A stretch of 5,998 bases of DNA from Bacillota bacterium. GTDB lineage: Bacteria; Bacillota_A; Clostridia; Lachnospirales; WQUN01. Shown here piece after piece: positions 1 through 5,827 of this stretch. A program made the position numbers and the translations under genes. Where the stretch lies: positions 1-5,998 of the forward strand of contig WQTQ01000084.1 in NCBI GenBank assembly GCA_009786175.1, read 5' to 3'. Numbering within the stretch: the stretch's first letter is position 1; each line of letters starts with the position of its first letter. The notes beneath the pieces are model-generated. The model was not told where the DNA came from, made no database searches, and was given only the letters and a program-made list of their open reading frames with translations.

Positions 1-89
1 GATTGAATATGCACTTGACCGCGATCCACAAATTTTCTATCGCGTCTACGACGGGTTGCCGCCGTACGCTTAACCTGCTTTTTTGGCAT
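1..89 (-). CDS. rpsK: 30S ribosomal protein S11, 3' partial
   Basis: S11 lies on the platform of the 30S near the E-site mRNA. The first 29 codons plus two bases are visible and read MPKKQVKRTAATRRRR followed by DRKFVDRGQVHIQ, the basic leader and the start of the conserved VHIQSTFNN-type region; the rest lies beyond base 1. ATG (87-89) follows GGAGGGACATAA, a clear ribosome binding site, in the 14-base gap after rpsM. It was recognised by direct translation at the edge. The arginine-rich N-terminus and place after rpsM make the call secure. In most genomes rpsD, rpoA and rplQ would follow, outside the window. Confidence 0.95.
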   Translation of the reverse strand, partial: MPKKQVKRTAATRRRRDRKFVDRGQVHIQ

Positions 90-103
90 TTATGTCCCTC
101 CAA

Positions 104-472
104 TTATTTCTTCTTGTTGGCAACTGTACGTGCTTTACCTTTGCGTGTACGGGCATTTGTACGAGTACGTTGACCGCGTACCGGTAGGCTTCTACGGTGG
201 CGAATACCACGATAACAACCGATTTCAACCAGTCGTTTAATGTTAAGTGCCACTTCACGACGCAAGTCGCCCTCAACTACTTGGGAACTATCAACAACAC
301 TACGGATACGATTTGCTTCGTCTTCTGTTAAGTCGCGAACTCGAGTATCTATGCTTACGCCAGCCTCTTTTAATATGCGAGTTGCACTACTGCGGCCAAT
401 ACCATAAATATAGGTTAAGCCAATTTCGACCCGTTTTTCTCTGGGCAAGTCAACGCCTGCGATACGTGCCAT
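104..472 (-). CDS. rpsM: 30S ribosomal protein S13
   Basis: S13 is in the 30S head, bridges to L5 and touches the P-site tRNA through its basic tail. The 122-residue product starts [21 protein letters not shown] without ambiguity. It has the helix-turn-helix/HhH-like element [19 protein letters not shown] (21-39), then a long helical region, and the signature [20 protein letters not shown] (88-107) followed by the basic tail [19 protein letters not shown] (470-472) is preceded by AGGAGG (478-483) with a five-base spacer. The TAA lies 14 bases from rpsK. This is the first gene of the classical alpha operon; no separate promoter is evident in the 27 bases between rpmJ and rpsM. Confidence 0.98.
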   Translation of the reverse strand: MARIAGVDLPREKRVEIGLTYIYGIGRSSATRILKEAGVSIDTRVRDLTEDEANRIRSVVDSSQVVEGDLRREVALNIKRLVEIGCYRGIRHRRSLPVRGQRTRTNARTRKGKARTVANKKK

Positions 473-499
473 AAAATCCTCCTACTTTCAACAAAGTTG

Positions 500-613
500 T
501 TATCCTTGTCTTTGTTTATGCTTTGGGTTTTCACAAATAACCCTTAATGCGCGTTTGCGGCGTATAAGCTTGCATTTCTCGCACATTGGTTTAACTGATG
601 GTCTAACTTTCAT
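500..613 (-). CDS. rpmJ: 50S ribosomal protein L36, zinc-binding type
   Basis: L36 is the smallest 50S protein and binds 23S rRNA near the base of the L7/L12 stalk. Translation gives 37 residues, the common short length, starting [15 protein letters not shown] and ending NPKHKQRQG. The zinc ligands C11, C14, C27 and H32 are all present, so this is the C+ (zinc) form rather than a cysteine-free paralogue. ATG (611-613) is preceded by GAAGGAG in the 16-base gap after infA, part of which abuts the infA stop. It is followed after 27 bases by rpsM, as in most bacteria. The gene has an unambiguous family match despite its size. Confidence 0.97.
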   Translation of the reverse strand: MKVRPSVKPMCEKCKLIRRKRALRVICENPKHKQRQG

Positions 614-629
614 TTGTTCCATCTCCTTC

Positions 630-848
630 TTACTTGTCCCGCCATACAATCCGTCCCTTGGTTAAGTCGTAGGGCGACATTTCTATAAGCACCTTATCAC
701 CAGGGATTATGCGAATAAAGTTCATACGTAGTTTGCCGGAAATATGAGCAAGAATTACATGTCCATTCTCCAACTTAACTTGAAACGTGGCATTGGGCAG
801 CTTTTCTATTACCTTACCCTCTACCTCAATTACATCATCTTTTGACAA
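630..848 (-). CDS. infA: Translation initiation factor IF-1
   Basis: IF1 binds the 30S A site during initiation and assists IF2 and IF3. The 72-residue product is the standard length and is a single S1-like OB fold: [20 protein letters not shown] (8-27), [20 protein letters not shown] (28-47), [19 protein letters not shown] (49-67), ending VWRDK. The start codon is TTG (846-848), not ATG. An in-frame TAG lies nine bases upstream (855-857) and the first internal ATG is codon 42, so TTG is the only start giving a complete IF1, and a strong GGGAGG precedes it. Its TAA is 16 bases from rpmJ. Location between the KOW gene and rpmJ is the normal Gram-positive order. Confidence 0.98.
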   Translation of the reverse strand: MSKDDVIEVEGKVIEKLPNATFQVKLENGHVILAHISGKLRMNFIRIIPGDKVLIEMSPYDLTKGRIVWRDK

Positions 849-857
849 TTCGGCCTA

Positions 858-863
858 CCTCCC
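858..863 (-). promoter_or_regulatory. Strong ribosome binding site before the TTG start of infA
   Basis: The minus strand reads GGGAGG immediately after the TGA stop of the KOW gene, nine bases from TTG at 848-846. The strong site compensates for the weak start codon and supports the assigned start. Confidence 0.85.
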
Positions 864-1118
864 TCACCAATCGGCTTTAGCAATAAAAGCTTTTAATTGT
901 TTACGAATATCTGCATCCTGTAACATACGCCCGTTTGTGGTTAAATCTGCGATGAAGTTTGTGGGCTGAATATGTTTTAATTTTTTTTTCTTTGGCGCAG
1001 CCAAAACCCGCAATTTTCCATCCACTAAGTATACATAATTTTCGTGAATTTTTATGACTATGAAGGTTTTGCCCTTGTCACGCCCACTCTTAGAAAATAC
1101 TACTTGACCTATTTCCAT
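864..1118 (-). CDS. KOW-domain RNA-binding protein, L14e-like
   Basis: This 84-residue basic protein probably binds RNA or the ribosome. The N-terminal half, GQVVFSKSGRDKGKTFIVIKI (4-24) followed by YVYLVDGKLRVLAAPKKKKLKH (28-49), is a KOW motif of the kind in eukaryotic/archaeal L14e and L6e. The C-terminal part (about 55-84) looks helical and ends AFIAKADW. Small KOW proteins of this type are encoded between map and infA in many Bacillota (COG2163-like), where their role is poorly defined. The start ATG follows GAGGTTAA formed by the end of map; the stop TGA is adjacent to the infA ribosome binding site. Nine consecutive A on the coding strand (981-989, codons K44-K46) could allow slippage. 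The family call is firm; the function is not known from sequence. Confidence 0.88.
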   Translation of the reverse strand: MEIGQVVFSKSGRDKGKTFIVIKIHENYVYLVDGKLRVLAAPKKKKLKHIQPTNFIADLTTNGRMLQDADIRKQLKAFIAKADW

Positions 1119-1122
1119 ACGG

Positions 1123-1875
1123 TTAACCTCGCAACGTTAATATATCAGGTTCGCCGTCGGTAATTACGAATGTATTTTCATAGTGAGCAGAAAACCCACC
1201 ATCTTTTGTTACAACGGTCCAAGTATCATCGAGAGTAACTGTTTCGCCAGAACCTGTATTTATCATAGGTTCAACAGCCAAAGTCATCCCCCGTGTCAGA
1301 CGAGGCCCTCGTTTTTCTTGCCTGGTATGAGGAACTTGAGGGTCTTCATGAAGTTGACGCCCTATACCATGTCCACACCATTGTTCCACTACGCTAAAAC
1401 CATTCGCTTCAACATAGTCTCCAATTGCGGCAGATATATCATGAAGCCTCAAACCGGCCTTGGCATATTTCATGCCTTCAAAAAATGCTTTTTCGGCCGT
1501 GTCAATCAACTTACGGTGTTCTTCCCTTACCTCACCCACAGGATGGGTACGGGCAGCATCCCCATGGAAATGCCTATAGCATACACCAATATCAATACTA
1601 ACAATATCGCCTGTTTTCAAGCGTCGTATACCAGGTATGCCGTGTATCACTTCATTATTAATACTGATACATGTTGCCGCCGGATAACCCCTATACCCTA
1701 AGAACGTTGGTTTAGCGTCTTGGCTGATAATATAGTCGTGTGCTATCTTATCAAGCTCTTTTGTGGTTATACCGGGCTTGATGTGATTTGCCAGCATCTC
1801 GTGTGTATCTACACAAATACGGCTGGCATGCCGCATAATGGCAATCTGGTCATCGTTTTTGATGAATATTCCCAT
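1123..1875 (-). CDS. map: Methionine aminopeptidase, type I
   Basis: This cytosolic metalloprotease removes the initiator methionine from nascent proteins whose second residue is small. The 250-residue product has the length of the bacterial type Ia enzyme. The five dinuclear-metal ligands are all visible: D95 (SIDIGV), D106 (FHGDAART), H169 (WCGHGIGRQLHEDP), E202 (LAVEPMI) and E233 (HYENTF). The substrate-side H78 lies in NEVIHGIPG and a second conserved histidine at H176. The N-terminus lacks the extra SH3-type zinc linker seen in some clostridial and actinobacterial enzymes. ATG at 1873-1875 follows GAGGTATTA, directly after the secY stop. Its TAA lies four bases before the KOW gene, whose ribosome binding site is formed by the last map codons. 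All evidence points to an active enzyme. Confidence 0.98.
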   Translation of the reverse strand: MGIFIKNDDQIAIMRHASRICVDTHEMLANHIKPGITTKELDKIAHDYIISQDAKPTFLGYRGYPAATCISINNEVIHGIPGIRRLKTGDIVSIDIGVCYRHFHGDAARTHPVGEVREEHRKLIDTAEKAFFEGMKYAKAGLRLHDISAAIGDYVEANGFSVVEQWCGHGIGRQLHEDPQVPHTRQEKRGPRLTRGMTLAVEPMINTGSGETVTLDDTWTVVTKDGGFSAHYENTFVITDGEPDILTLRG

Positions 1876-1884
1876 TAATACCTC

Positions 1885-3222
1885 TTAATCAAGGAAGCCT
1901 TTATAATGGCGCATTAATAATTGGGATTCAAGCTGCTTAACAAATTCTAATGCAACGCCTGTTACGATTAGAAGTGAAGTACCGCCAAAGCCCATTTGTA
2001 TAGGCATAAAGCGATCAAGTATAATAGGCGAGATGGCAATTAATGAATAAAACACTGCGCCAATCCATGAAAGCCTGTTAACTGTTGTTTGAATAAATTC
2101 ACTGGTGGGCTGCCCGGGTCTTATGCCGGGTATAAACCCGCCATTCTTTTTCATGTTTTCCGCCATTTCGCGGGGGTTAACCGCAAAAGAAGTGTAGAAG
2201 TGTGTAAACATGAATATAAGAAGAACATATATTATCATACCAACCGGATGATTCCAGTCTAAGAAGCGAATTACAGTTGCAAAAATGCCGCCTTCTGCCG
2301 CTCTGGGGAAAAACTGAGCGATTTGCATCGGAAATTGCAGCAACGACATCGCAAAGATGATTGATAGTACACCGGCCAAGTTGACTTTGATAGGTATGAA
2401 AGAGTTATGGTTCCCATGCATACTACTGCCACGACCGGTACCGCTTGCTCTTTTTGCGTATTGAACGGGTATTCTGCGCTCGCCCTCATGCACCAGTACC
2501 ACAAAAGCGATTATCGCCACAAACACAACTAACAGAACAAGCACCAATCCAATATTCGTTAGTGGTGACTCGCCGGTAACCATAACCCATAAGGCCATAG
2601 CCCCTTGTGGTAACGCCGCCAAAATATTGGCGAAAATTAGGAAGGACGCGCCTTGCCCAATTCCTTTTTCTGTTATTAACTCTGCCAGCCACATAATAAA
2701 GATTGTACCGGACATCATTGCTATTGTTGCAATTGCATAAGTGAAAAAGCTTTGGAACCCGCCGGGAGTTAAATCCCCACGGAACAAACTAATCCCCGAC
2801 TGGTTAAAGTTCGTATAAGAAAATACAGTAGCGGCAGCTTGCAGAGCAGCTAGTGCCACTGCCAAGTAACGTGTTATTTGCTGAATCTTTTTGTTGCCTT
2901 CTTCGCCTTCTTTTTTCAGTTCACTGAAATAAGGAATGGCATATGACAGCAACTGCATGATAATAGATGCCGTAATGTATGGGGCAATACCCATAGCAAA
3001 CAAAGAACCTATTCCGCCCCCTGCTATCATATTGAAAATTGTCGGGACAAAGCCTTGTTCAAAGTCTCCGCCGCCGCCTCTTGCAAGGTCTAATGTTTCC
3101 AGGTTGATACCCGGTAAGGGGATTGCGGAACCAAAACGGAATATCAATAGCAATAGGAATACAAACAATAATTTTTTACGGATATCCTCTACGCGCCATG
3201 CATTGGCGAATATTTTAAACAC
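1885..3222 (-). CDS. secY: Preprotein translocase subunit SecY
   Basis: SecY is the membrane channel through which the Sec pathway exports or inserts proteins, working with SecE, SecG, SecA and translating ribosomes. The 445-residue product is of normal length with ten hydrophobic helices, roughly at 17-36, 77-97, 117-137, 156-181, 190-213, 222-245, 280-300, 326-346, 383-402 and 408-427. Motifs include IPLPGI after helix 1, the plug area FNMIAGGGIGSLFAMGI (63-79), ITEKGIGQGASFLIFANI (183-200), the cytosolic loop GERRIPVQYAKR (247-258), and NPREMAENMKKNGGFIPGIRPG (349-370) before helix 9. Start is GTG (3220-3222) after GAGG; homologues also start at this MF...NAW. The loop after YAKR is a Gly/Ser/His-rich run a few residues longer than usual. 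The stop TAA is nine bases from map, with no adk between. Confidence 0.98.
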   Translation of the reverse strand: MFKIFANAWRVEDIRKKLLFVFLLLLIFRFGSAIPLPGINLETLDLARGGGGDFEQGFVPTIFNMIAGGGIGSLFAMGIAPYITASIIMQLLSYAIPYFSELKKEGEEGNKKIQQITRYLAVALAALQAAATVFSYTNFNQSGISLFRGDLTPGGFQSFFTYAIATIAMMSGTIFIMWLAELITEKGIGQGASFLIFANILAALPQGAMALWVMVTGESPLTNIGLVLVLLVVFVAIIAFVVLVHEGERRIPVQYAKRASGTGRGSSMHGNHNSFIPIKVNLAGVLSIIFAMSLLQFPMQIAQFFPRAAEGGIFATVIRFLDWNHPVGMIIYVLLIFMFTHFYTSFAVNPREMAENMKKNGGFIPGIRPGQPTSEFIQTTVNRLSWIGAVFYSLIAISPIILDRFMPIQMGFGGTSLLIVTGVALEFVKQLESQLLMRHYKGFLD

Positions 3223-3663
3223 CTATACCACCTCTGCTTTTCCACCCGCAGACTGGATTTTTTCGACGGCGGTTTGGCTGAAATAATTCACCTTAACTGT
3301 CAGCTTTTTATTAACAGTGCCATTACCCAAAATTTTAACGCCATCACGAGGGTTAGATACCAGTCCTTTTTGTTTGAGGGCTGCAATATCAACTGTGGCA
3401 CCGTCATCAAATACATTGAGTAGCTGCACATTGATGGCTACAATTTCCTTGGTGTTACGGCATTTGAAACCTCTTTTTGGCAAACGACGATACAAAGGCA
3501 TTTGCCCGCCTTCAAACCCTACTTTGCCACCGCTACCGGAACGTGATCGTTGACCTTTATGTCCACGACCGGATGTTTTACCATTACCAGAGCCGTGTCC
3601 ACGACCACGACGCCAAGCCTTCGACGTTGCGCCTGCGGCCGGCTTCAATTCTCCTAGTTTCAT
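3223..3663 (-). CDS. rplO: 50S ribosomal protein L15
   Basis: L15 is a late-assembling 23S rRNA-binding protein of the 50S. The 146-residue product starts MKLGELKPAAG and continues with the glycine/arginine-rich extended arm RRGRGHGSGNGKTSGRGHKG (18-37) and RSRSGSGGKVGFEGGQMPL (39-57), then LPKRGFK and the globular C-terminal domain ending GGKAEVV. Two further in-frame starts exist upstream (GTG 3670-3672, ATG 3667-3669). The ATG at 3661-3663 is preferred since homologues begin MKL and AAGGAG (3672-3677) is eight bases away; the other two are too close to that site. Its TAG stop (3223-3225) directly abuts the GTG of secY in the same reading frame, the tightest junction in the window. Confidence 0.97.
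   Translation of the reverse strand: MKLGELKPAAGATSKAWRRGRGHGSGNGKTSGRGHKGQRSRSGSGGKVGFEGGQMPLYRRLPKRGFKCRNTKEIVAINVQLLNVFDDGATVDIAALKQKGLVSNPRDGVKILGNGTVNKKLTVKVNYFSQTAVEKIQSAGGKAEVV
3231..3234 (-). promoter_or_regulatory. secY ribosome binding site inside the end of rplO
   Basis: The minus strand reads GAGG within the last codons of rplO, eight bases before the GTG start of secY. Ribosomes finishing rplO at the adjacent TAG would cover this site, so secY initiation probably depends on termination-coupled reinitiation. The coupling is inferred from position. Confidence 0.65.
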
Positions 3664-3671
3664 GGCCATCA

Positions 3672-3677
3672 CTCCTT
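3672..3677 (-). promoter_or_regulatory. Ribosome binding site deciding the rplO start
   Basis: The minus strand reads AAGGAG just downstream of an eight-A run. It is eight bases from ATG 3663-3661, but only two from ATG 3669-3667, and it overlaps GTG 3672-3670. The shorter 146-residue product is therefore favoured. Confidence 0.8.
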
Positions 3678-3681
3678 TTTT

Positions 3682-3855
3682 TTAAGCTTGCTCTACTTTA
3701 ATCAGATGCTTCACATGGTGAATCATACCACGTATCGCGTCATTATCTTTTTGTAACACAGATGCATGTAGTTTGCGCAATCCTAATGCCGCAATTGTTG
3801 CCCTATGTTTAGGCTTACTGCCAATTGGGGAGCGCACTAAGGTTATTTTTAACAT
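3682..3855 (-). CDS. rpmD: 50S ribosomal protein L30
   Basis: L30 is a small protein of the 50S subunit that contacts 23S and sits close to 5S rRNA. The 57-residue product, [19 protein letters not shown] to [12 protein letters not shown], has the bacterial short form's length. It also has its typical motifs: LVRSPIG near the N-terminus, [15 protein letters not shown] in the middle, and [15 protein letters not shown] at the end. It was found by direct translation between rpsE and rplO. The ATG (3853-3855) shares one base with the rpsE TAA, and GAGGA inside the last rpsE codons can act as its ribosome binding site, so translation is probably coupled to rpsE. The TAA stop (3682-3684) is followed by an A-rich leader and rplO. 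Confidence 0.97.
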   Translation of the reverse strand: MLKITLVRSPIGSKPKHRATIAALGLRKLHASVLQKDNDAIRGMIHHVKHLIKVEQA

Positions 3856-4370
3856 TAGGAATTCCTCACTTCGTAAATCTCTTCCACGGATTTGCCTCTA
3901 AGCTTTGCTACGGCAGTGGGGGTTCTCATAGACTGAAGCCCTGCTAATGTGGCTTTAACTACGTTATGCTTATTATTGGAGCCTAATGACTTTGCGACTA
4001 CATTACGTACCCCTGCAAGCTCTAATACCGCACGAACGGCACCACCTGCAATAACTCCGGTACCTTCCGGTGCCGGGCGCATAAGAACCTTAGCCGCACC
4101 AAAGTGTCCAAGGATTTCGTGAAAAAGGGAATCGTCTTCGTTTTTTTCAAGGAAAATCATATTCTTCTTGGCATCTTCTTTACCCTTGCGAATAGCCTCG
4201 GGAACCTCTTTTGCTTTCCCAAGTCCTACACCAACATGACCATTTCCGTCGCCAACAACTACAAGCGCGGCAAAAGTGAAGTTACGTCCACCCTTTACTA
4301 CCTTTGTTACACGGTTAATGGTTACTGCCCGGTCTTGTAAATCCAAGGCGTTTGCGTCTATCTTTTTCAT
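3855..4370 (-). CDS. rpsE: 30S ribosomal protein S5
   Basis: S5 lies on the solvent side of the 30S near the mRNA entry and decoding region; with S4 it affects accuracy, and changes in its N-terminal loop can give spectinomycin resistance or ram phenotypes. The 171-residue protein has the double-stranded-RNA-binding-like N-terminal domain with [22 protein letters not shown] (20-41), [17 protein letters not shown] (44-60), and the C-terminal domain with [22 protein letters not shown] (99-120) and KSLGSNN (127-133). Start ATG follows AAGGAGAGG. The stretch 72-83 ([12 protein letters not shown]) is unusually acidic where many homologues have a VPLVGTTIP-like sequence, but both flanks are conserved and the frame is intact. 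The stop TAA overlaps the rpmD start by one base (TAATG), suggesting translational coupling. Confidence 0.98.
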   Translation of the reverse strand: MKKIDANALDLQDRAVTINRVTKVVKGGRNFTFAALVVVGDGNGHVGVGLGKAKEVPEAIRKGKEDAKKNMIFLEKNEDDSLFHEILGHFGAAKVLMRPAPEGTGVIAGGAVRAVLELAGVRNVVAKSLGSNNKHNVVKATLAGLQSMRTPTAVAKLRGKSVEEIYEVRNS

Positions 4371-4385
4371 AAGCCTCTCCTTAAC

Positions 4386-4760
4386 CTAGAATTTCAAACC
4401 GGCTTCTCTGGCTGCGTCTGCCAGGGCCTGTAGTTTACCGTGATAAACGTATCCACTACGGTCAAAAACGATGGTATCTATACCCTTATCAAGGGCTTTT
4501 TTTGCAACTGCCGTACCAACTGCCTTGGCTGCTTCGATGTTGGATGTAGACTCTAGATTGTTAGCCTTTACCAATGCCGTATCTAACGAAGATGCACTTG
4601 CTAAGGTGTGTCCTGCAACATCATCTATAAGCTGTGCGTAAATATATTTGTTAGATTTAAACACCGTAAGACGCGGCTTTGCAGCTGTACCCGATAAGTT
4701 ACGACGCATTTTGTAATGACGTTTCTTACGTGCTACAGCACGTGATGGTTTCTTAATCAT
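4386..4760 (-). CDS. rplR: 50S ribosomal protein L18
   Basis: L18 binds 5S rRNA and, with L5, docks it into the central protuberance of the 50S subunit. The 124-residue product starts [20 protein letters not shown], a basic N-terminus typical of L18. It then shows [21 protein letters not shown] (about 23-43), [13 protein letters not shown], the [12 protein letters not shown] motif (98-109), and the family ending [12 protein letters not shown]. An upstream in-frame GTG (4767-4769) would add three residues. The ATG is preferred because homologues start at this methionine and AGGTG (4767-4771) stands six bases before it. Stop is TAG, 15 bases ahead of rpsE. Its place between rplF and rpsE is the canonical spc order. 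Confidence 0.98.
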   Translation of the reverse strand: MIKKPSRAVARKKRHYKMRRNLSGTAAKPRLTVFKSNKYIYAQLIDDVAGHTLASASSLDTALVKANNLESTSNIEAAKAVGTAVAKKALDKGIDTIVFDRSGYVYHGKLQALADAAREAGLKF

Positions 4761-4778
4761 GCCTCTCACCTACCGTCC

Positions 4779-5321
4779 TTATTTCTTACCGGCTTTACCG
4801 GCTTTGCGTCTAATACGCTCGTTTTCATACTTAATACCTTTACCTTTATAAGGTTCCGGCGGGCGTTTAGCGCGTATATTTGCGGCATATTGACCTACTT
4901 TTTCTTTGTCTATGCCGGTGACTGTTATTTTGTTATTGCCTTCCACTTCGCTGGTAACACCATCGGGGTCGGTCATTTCTACAGGATGAGAATACCCAAG
5001 GTTAAGGGTAAGCTTGTTACCTGCCTTTGCAGCACGGTATCCTGTACCATTTATTTCAAGGCGTTTTGTATAGCCTTCTGTTACACCAACAACCATATTG
5101 TTGATAAGCGTACGAGTAAGACCATGCAACGCTTTATGGCGTTTCAAATCACTTGGCCTGGTAATAACCAATTGACCGTCTTCTTGTGCGATGTTCATAT
5201 CTGCAGACAACTTACGGCTAAGTTCGCCTTTGGGGCCTTTTACCGTAAAATAATTATCTTCGCTTATGGTGAAAGATACACCACTTGGAATGATAACCGG
5301 CATTTTACCGATTCTGGACAT
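4779..5321 (-). CDS. rplF: 50S ribosomal protein L6
   Basis: L6 binds 23S rRNA near the sarcin-ricin loop and factor-binding region of the 50S subunit. The product is 180 residues, typical for the family. It begins [14 protein letters not shown], contains the first-domain [10 protein letters not shown] motif, and carries the diagnostic C-terminal signature [12 protein letters not shown] (about 154-165) before a lysine-rich tail. The frame is open back to a GTG at 5361-5363, but the ATG at 5319-5321 is chosen because homologues start MSRIGK and AAGGAGGTG lies just before it. The 14 extra codons would run through a hairpin and resemble nothing in L6. It stops at TAA, 18 bases before rplR. Confidence 0.98.
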   Translation of the reverse strand: MSRIGKMPVIIPSGVSFTISEDNYFTVKGPKGELSRKLSADMNIAQEDGQLVITRPSDLKRHKALHGLTRTLINNMVVGVTEGYTKRLEINGTGYRAAKAGNKLTLNLGYSHPVEMTDPDGVTSEVEGNNKITVTGIDKEKVGQYAANIRAKRPPEPYKGKGIKYENERIRRKAGKAGKK

Positions 5322-5327
5322 GTTCTG

Positions 5328-5336
5328 CACCTCCTT
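5328..5336 (-). promoter_or_regulatory. Ribosome binding site fixing the rplF start
   Basis: The minus strand reads AAGGAGGTG here, a near-perfect Shine-Dalgarno, followed by six bases and ATG at 5321-5319. It rules out the longer GTG-initiated frame, which has no such site and lies inside a hairpin. Confidence 0.9.
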
Positions 5337-5341
5337 CAGAT

Positions 5342-5389
5342 TATAAACGGGGCGTTGCCCCACAGCCTATGAGGCTGCTACATATAAAC
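5342..5389 (-). other. Tandem hairpins flanked by direct repeats in the rpsH-rplF spacer
   Basis: The spacer contains two perfect small inverted repeats back to back. In the minus-strand sense the first is CAGCCT-CAT-AGGCTG (5377-5363; 6 bp, extendable by one G-U pair). The second is GGGGC-AAC-GCCCC (5361-5349; 5 bp). The pair is bracketed by direct copies of GTTTATA on the minus strand (5389-5383 and 5348-5342). The second hairpin is followed by TTTATAATCTG rather than a U tract, and then by the rplF ribosome binding site, so it is not a typical intrinsic terminator. It may stabilise or process mRNA, or tune rplF translation. The symmetry is observed; any function is inference. Confidence 0.5.
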
Positions 5390-5788
5390 CTACCAAATGA
5401 AAGCCAAAACTTCGCCGCCAATGCCCTGTAATCGAGCTTCTTTGTCGGTCAGTATGCCTTTATTGGTTGAAACAATGGCTGTACCCAAGCCGTTTAACAC
5501 TTTTGGAATGTCTTCACAGTTTGCGTAAACTCTAAGCCCCGGCTTAGATATGCGCTTAAGCCCTGCAATAACTTTCTCACTTTTGTTACGACCATATTTG
5601 AGAGTTATGCGCATTGTTTTTTTAACGCCATTTTCAATTACTTCATAGTTTTTCACATAGCCTTCTTTTACCAAAATAGCGGCAATTGATTCCTTCATTT
5701 TGGAAGACGGCATATCTACAGTTGTGTGTCTTGCCATGTTCGCATTGCGAATCCTGGTGAGCATATCACCAATTGGGTCTGATAACAC
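5390..5788 (-). CDS. rpsH: 30S ribosomal protein S8
   Basis: S8 is a primary 16S rRNA-binding protein of the 30S platform, and in E. coli it represses its own spc operon translationally. The 132-residue product has the family's usual length. It opens with [16 protein letters not shown], and the C-terminal RNA-binding half holds [13 protein letters not shown] (about 107-119) and ends GGEVLAFIW. The start is GTG (5786-5788): the N-terminus aligns with other S8 proteins, no in-frame ATG lies near, and AAGGAGG at 5796-5802 is spaced seven bases from it. Stop is TAG. It follows rpsN and precedes rplF after a 68-base spacer containing hairpins. I did not identify an S8-binding mimic in this window; the E. 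coli one lies upstream near L5, outside the view. Confidence 0.98.
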   Translation of the reverse strand: MLSDPIGDMLTRIRNANMARHTTVDMPSSKMKESIAAILVKEGYVKNYEVIENGVKKTMRITLKYGRNKSEKVIAGLKRISKPGLRVYANCEDIPKVLNGLGTAIVSTNKGILTDKEARLQGIGGEVLAFIW

Positions 5789-5795
5789 GGGCGCT

Positions 5796-5802
5796 CCTCC
5801 TT
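5796..5802 (-). promoter_or_regulatory. Ribosome binding site fixing the GTG start of rpsH
   Basis: On the minus strand this reads AAGGAGG, a full match to the anti-Shine-Dalgarno core, with a seven-base spacer to GTG at 5788-5786. No ATG competes nearby in frame, so it supports the non-ATG start. Confidence 0.9.
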
Positions 5803-5827
5803 GCTAATTCTAGCTTACAAAATTTAA

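Noticed and set aside
489..499. CAAC-TTT-GTTG inverted repeat between rpmJ and rpsM
   Set aside because: A 4-bp stem with a 3-base AT loop is within chance expectation and has no U tract.
1183..1701. 172-codon open frame on the plus strand
   Set aside because: It lies wholly antisense to map, has no recognisable domain or ribosome binding site, and map has every catalytic residue; it is a shadow frame.
2936..3286. 116-codon plus-strand frame across the rplO-secY junction
   Set aside because: It is antisense to two certain genes and has no similarity or ribosome binding site that I can recognise.
4495..4504. Run of seven A in rplR as a -1 frameshift site
   Set aside because: It encodes the ordinary VAKKAL segment, the frame stays intact to the conserved C-terminus, and no stimulatory structure is evident.
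5349..5361. Intrinsic terminator at the GGGGC/GCCCC hairpin
   Set aside because: The stem is only 5 bp and is followed by TTTATAAT rather than a run of U, within an operon that must be read through.
5319..5363. N-terminal extension of L6 from an upstream GTG
   Set aside because: The extra 14 codons have no binding site, run through a hairpin, and a near-perfect Shine-Dalgarno precedes the canonical MSRIGK start.
5336..5366. Possible promoter for rplF, with TATAAT at 5339-5344 on the minus strand
   Set aside because: The -10-like hexamer has no acceptable -35 element 16-18 bases upstream (the bases there read about AGGCTG), and the spacing falls inside the hairpins.
4890..5372. 160-codon open frame on the plus strand
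   Set aside because: It is antisense to rplF, resembles no family, and its residues merely mirror the conserved L6 codons.
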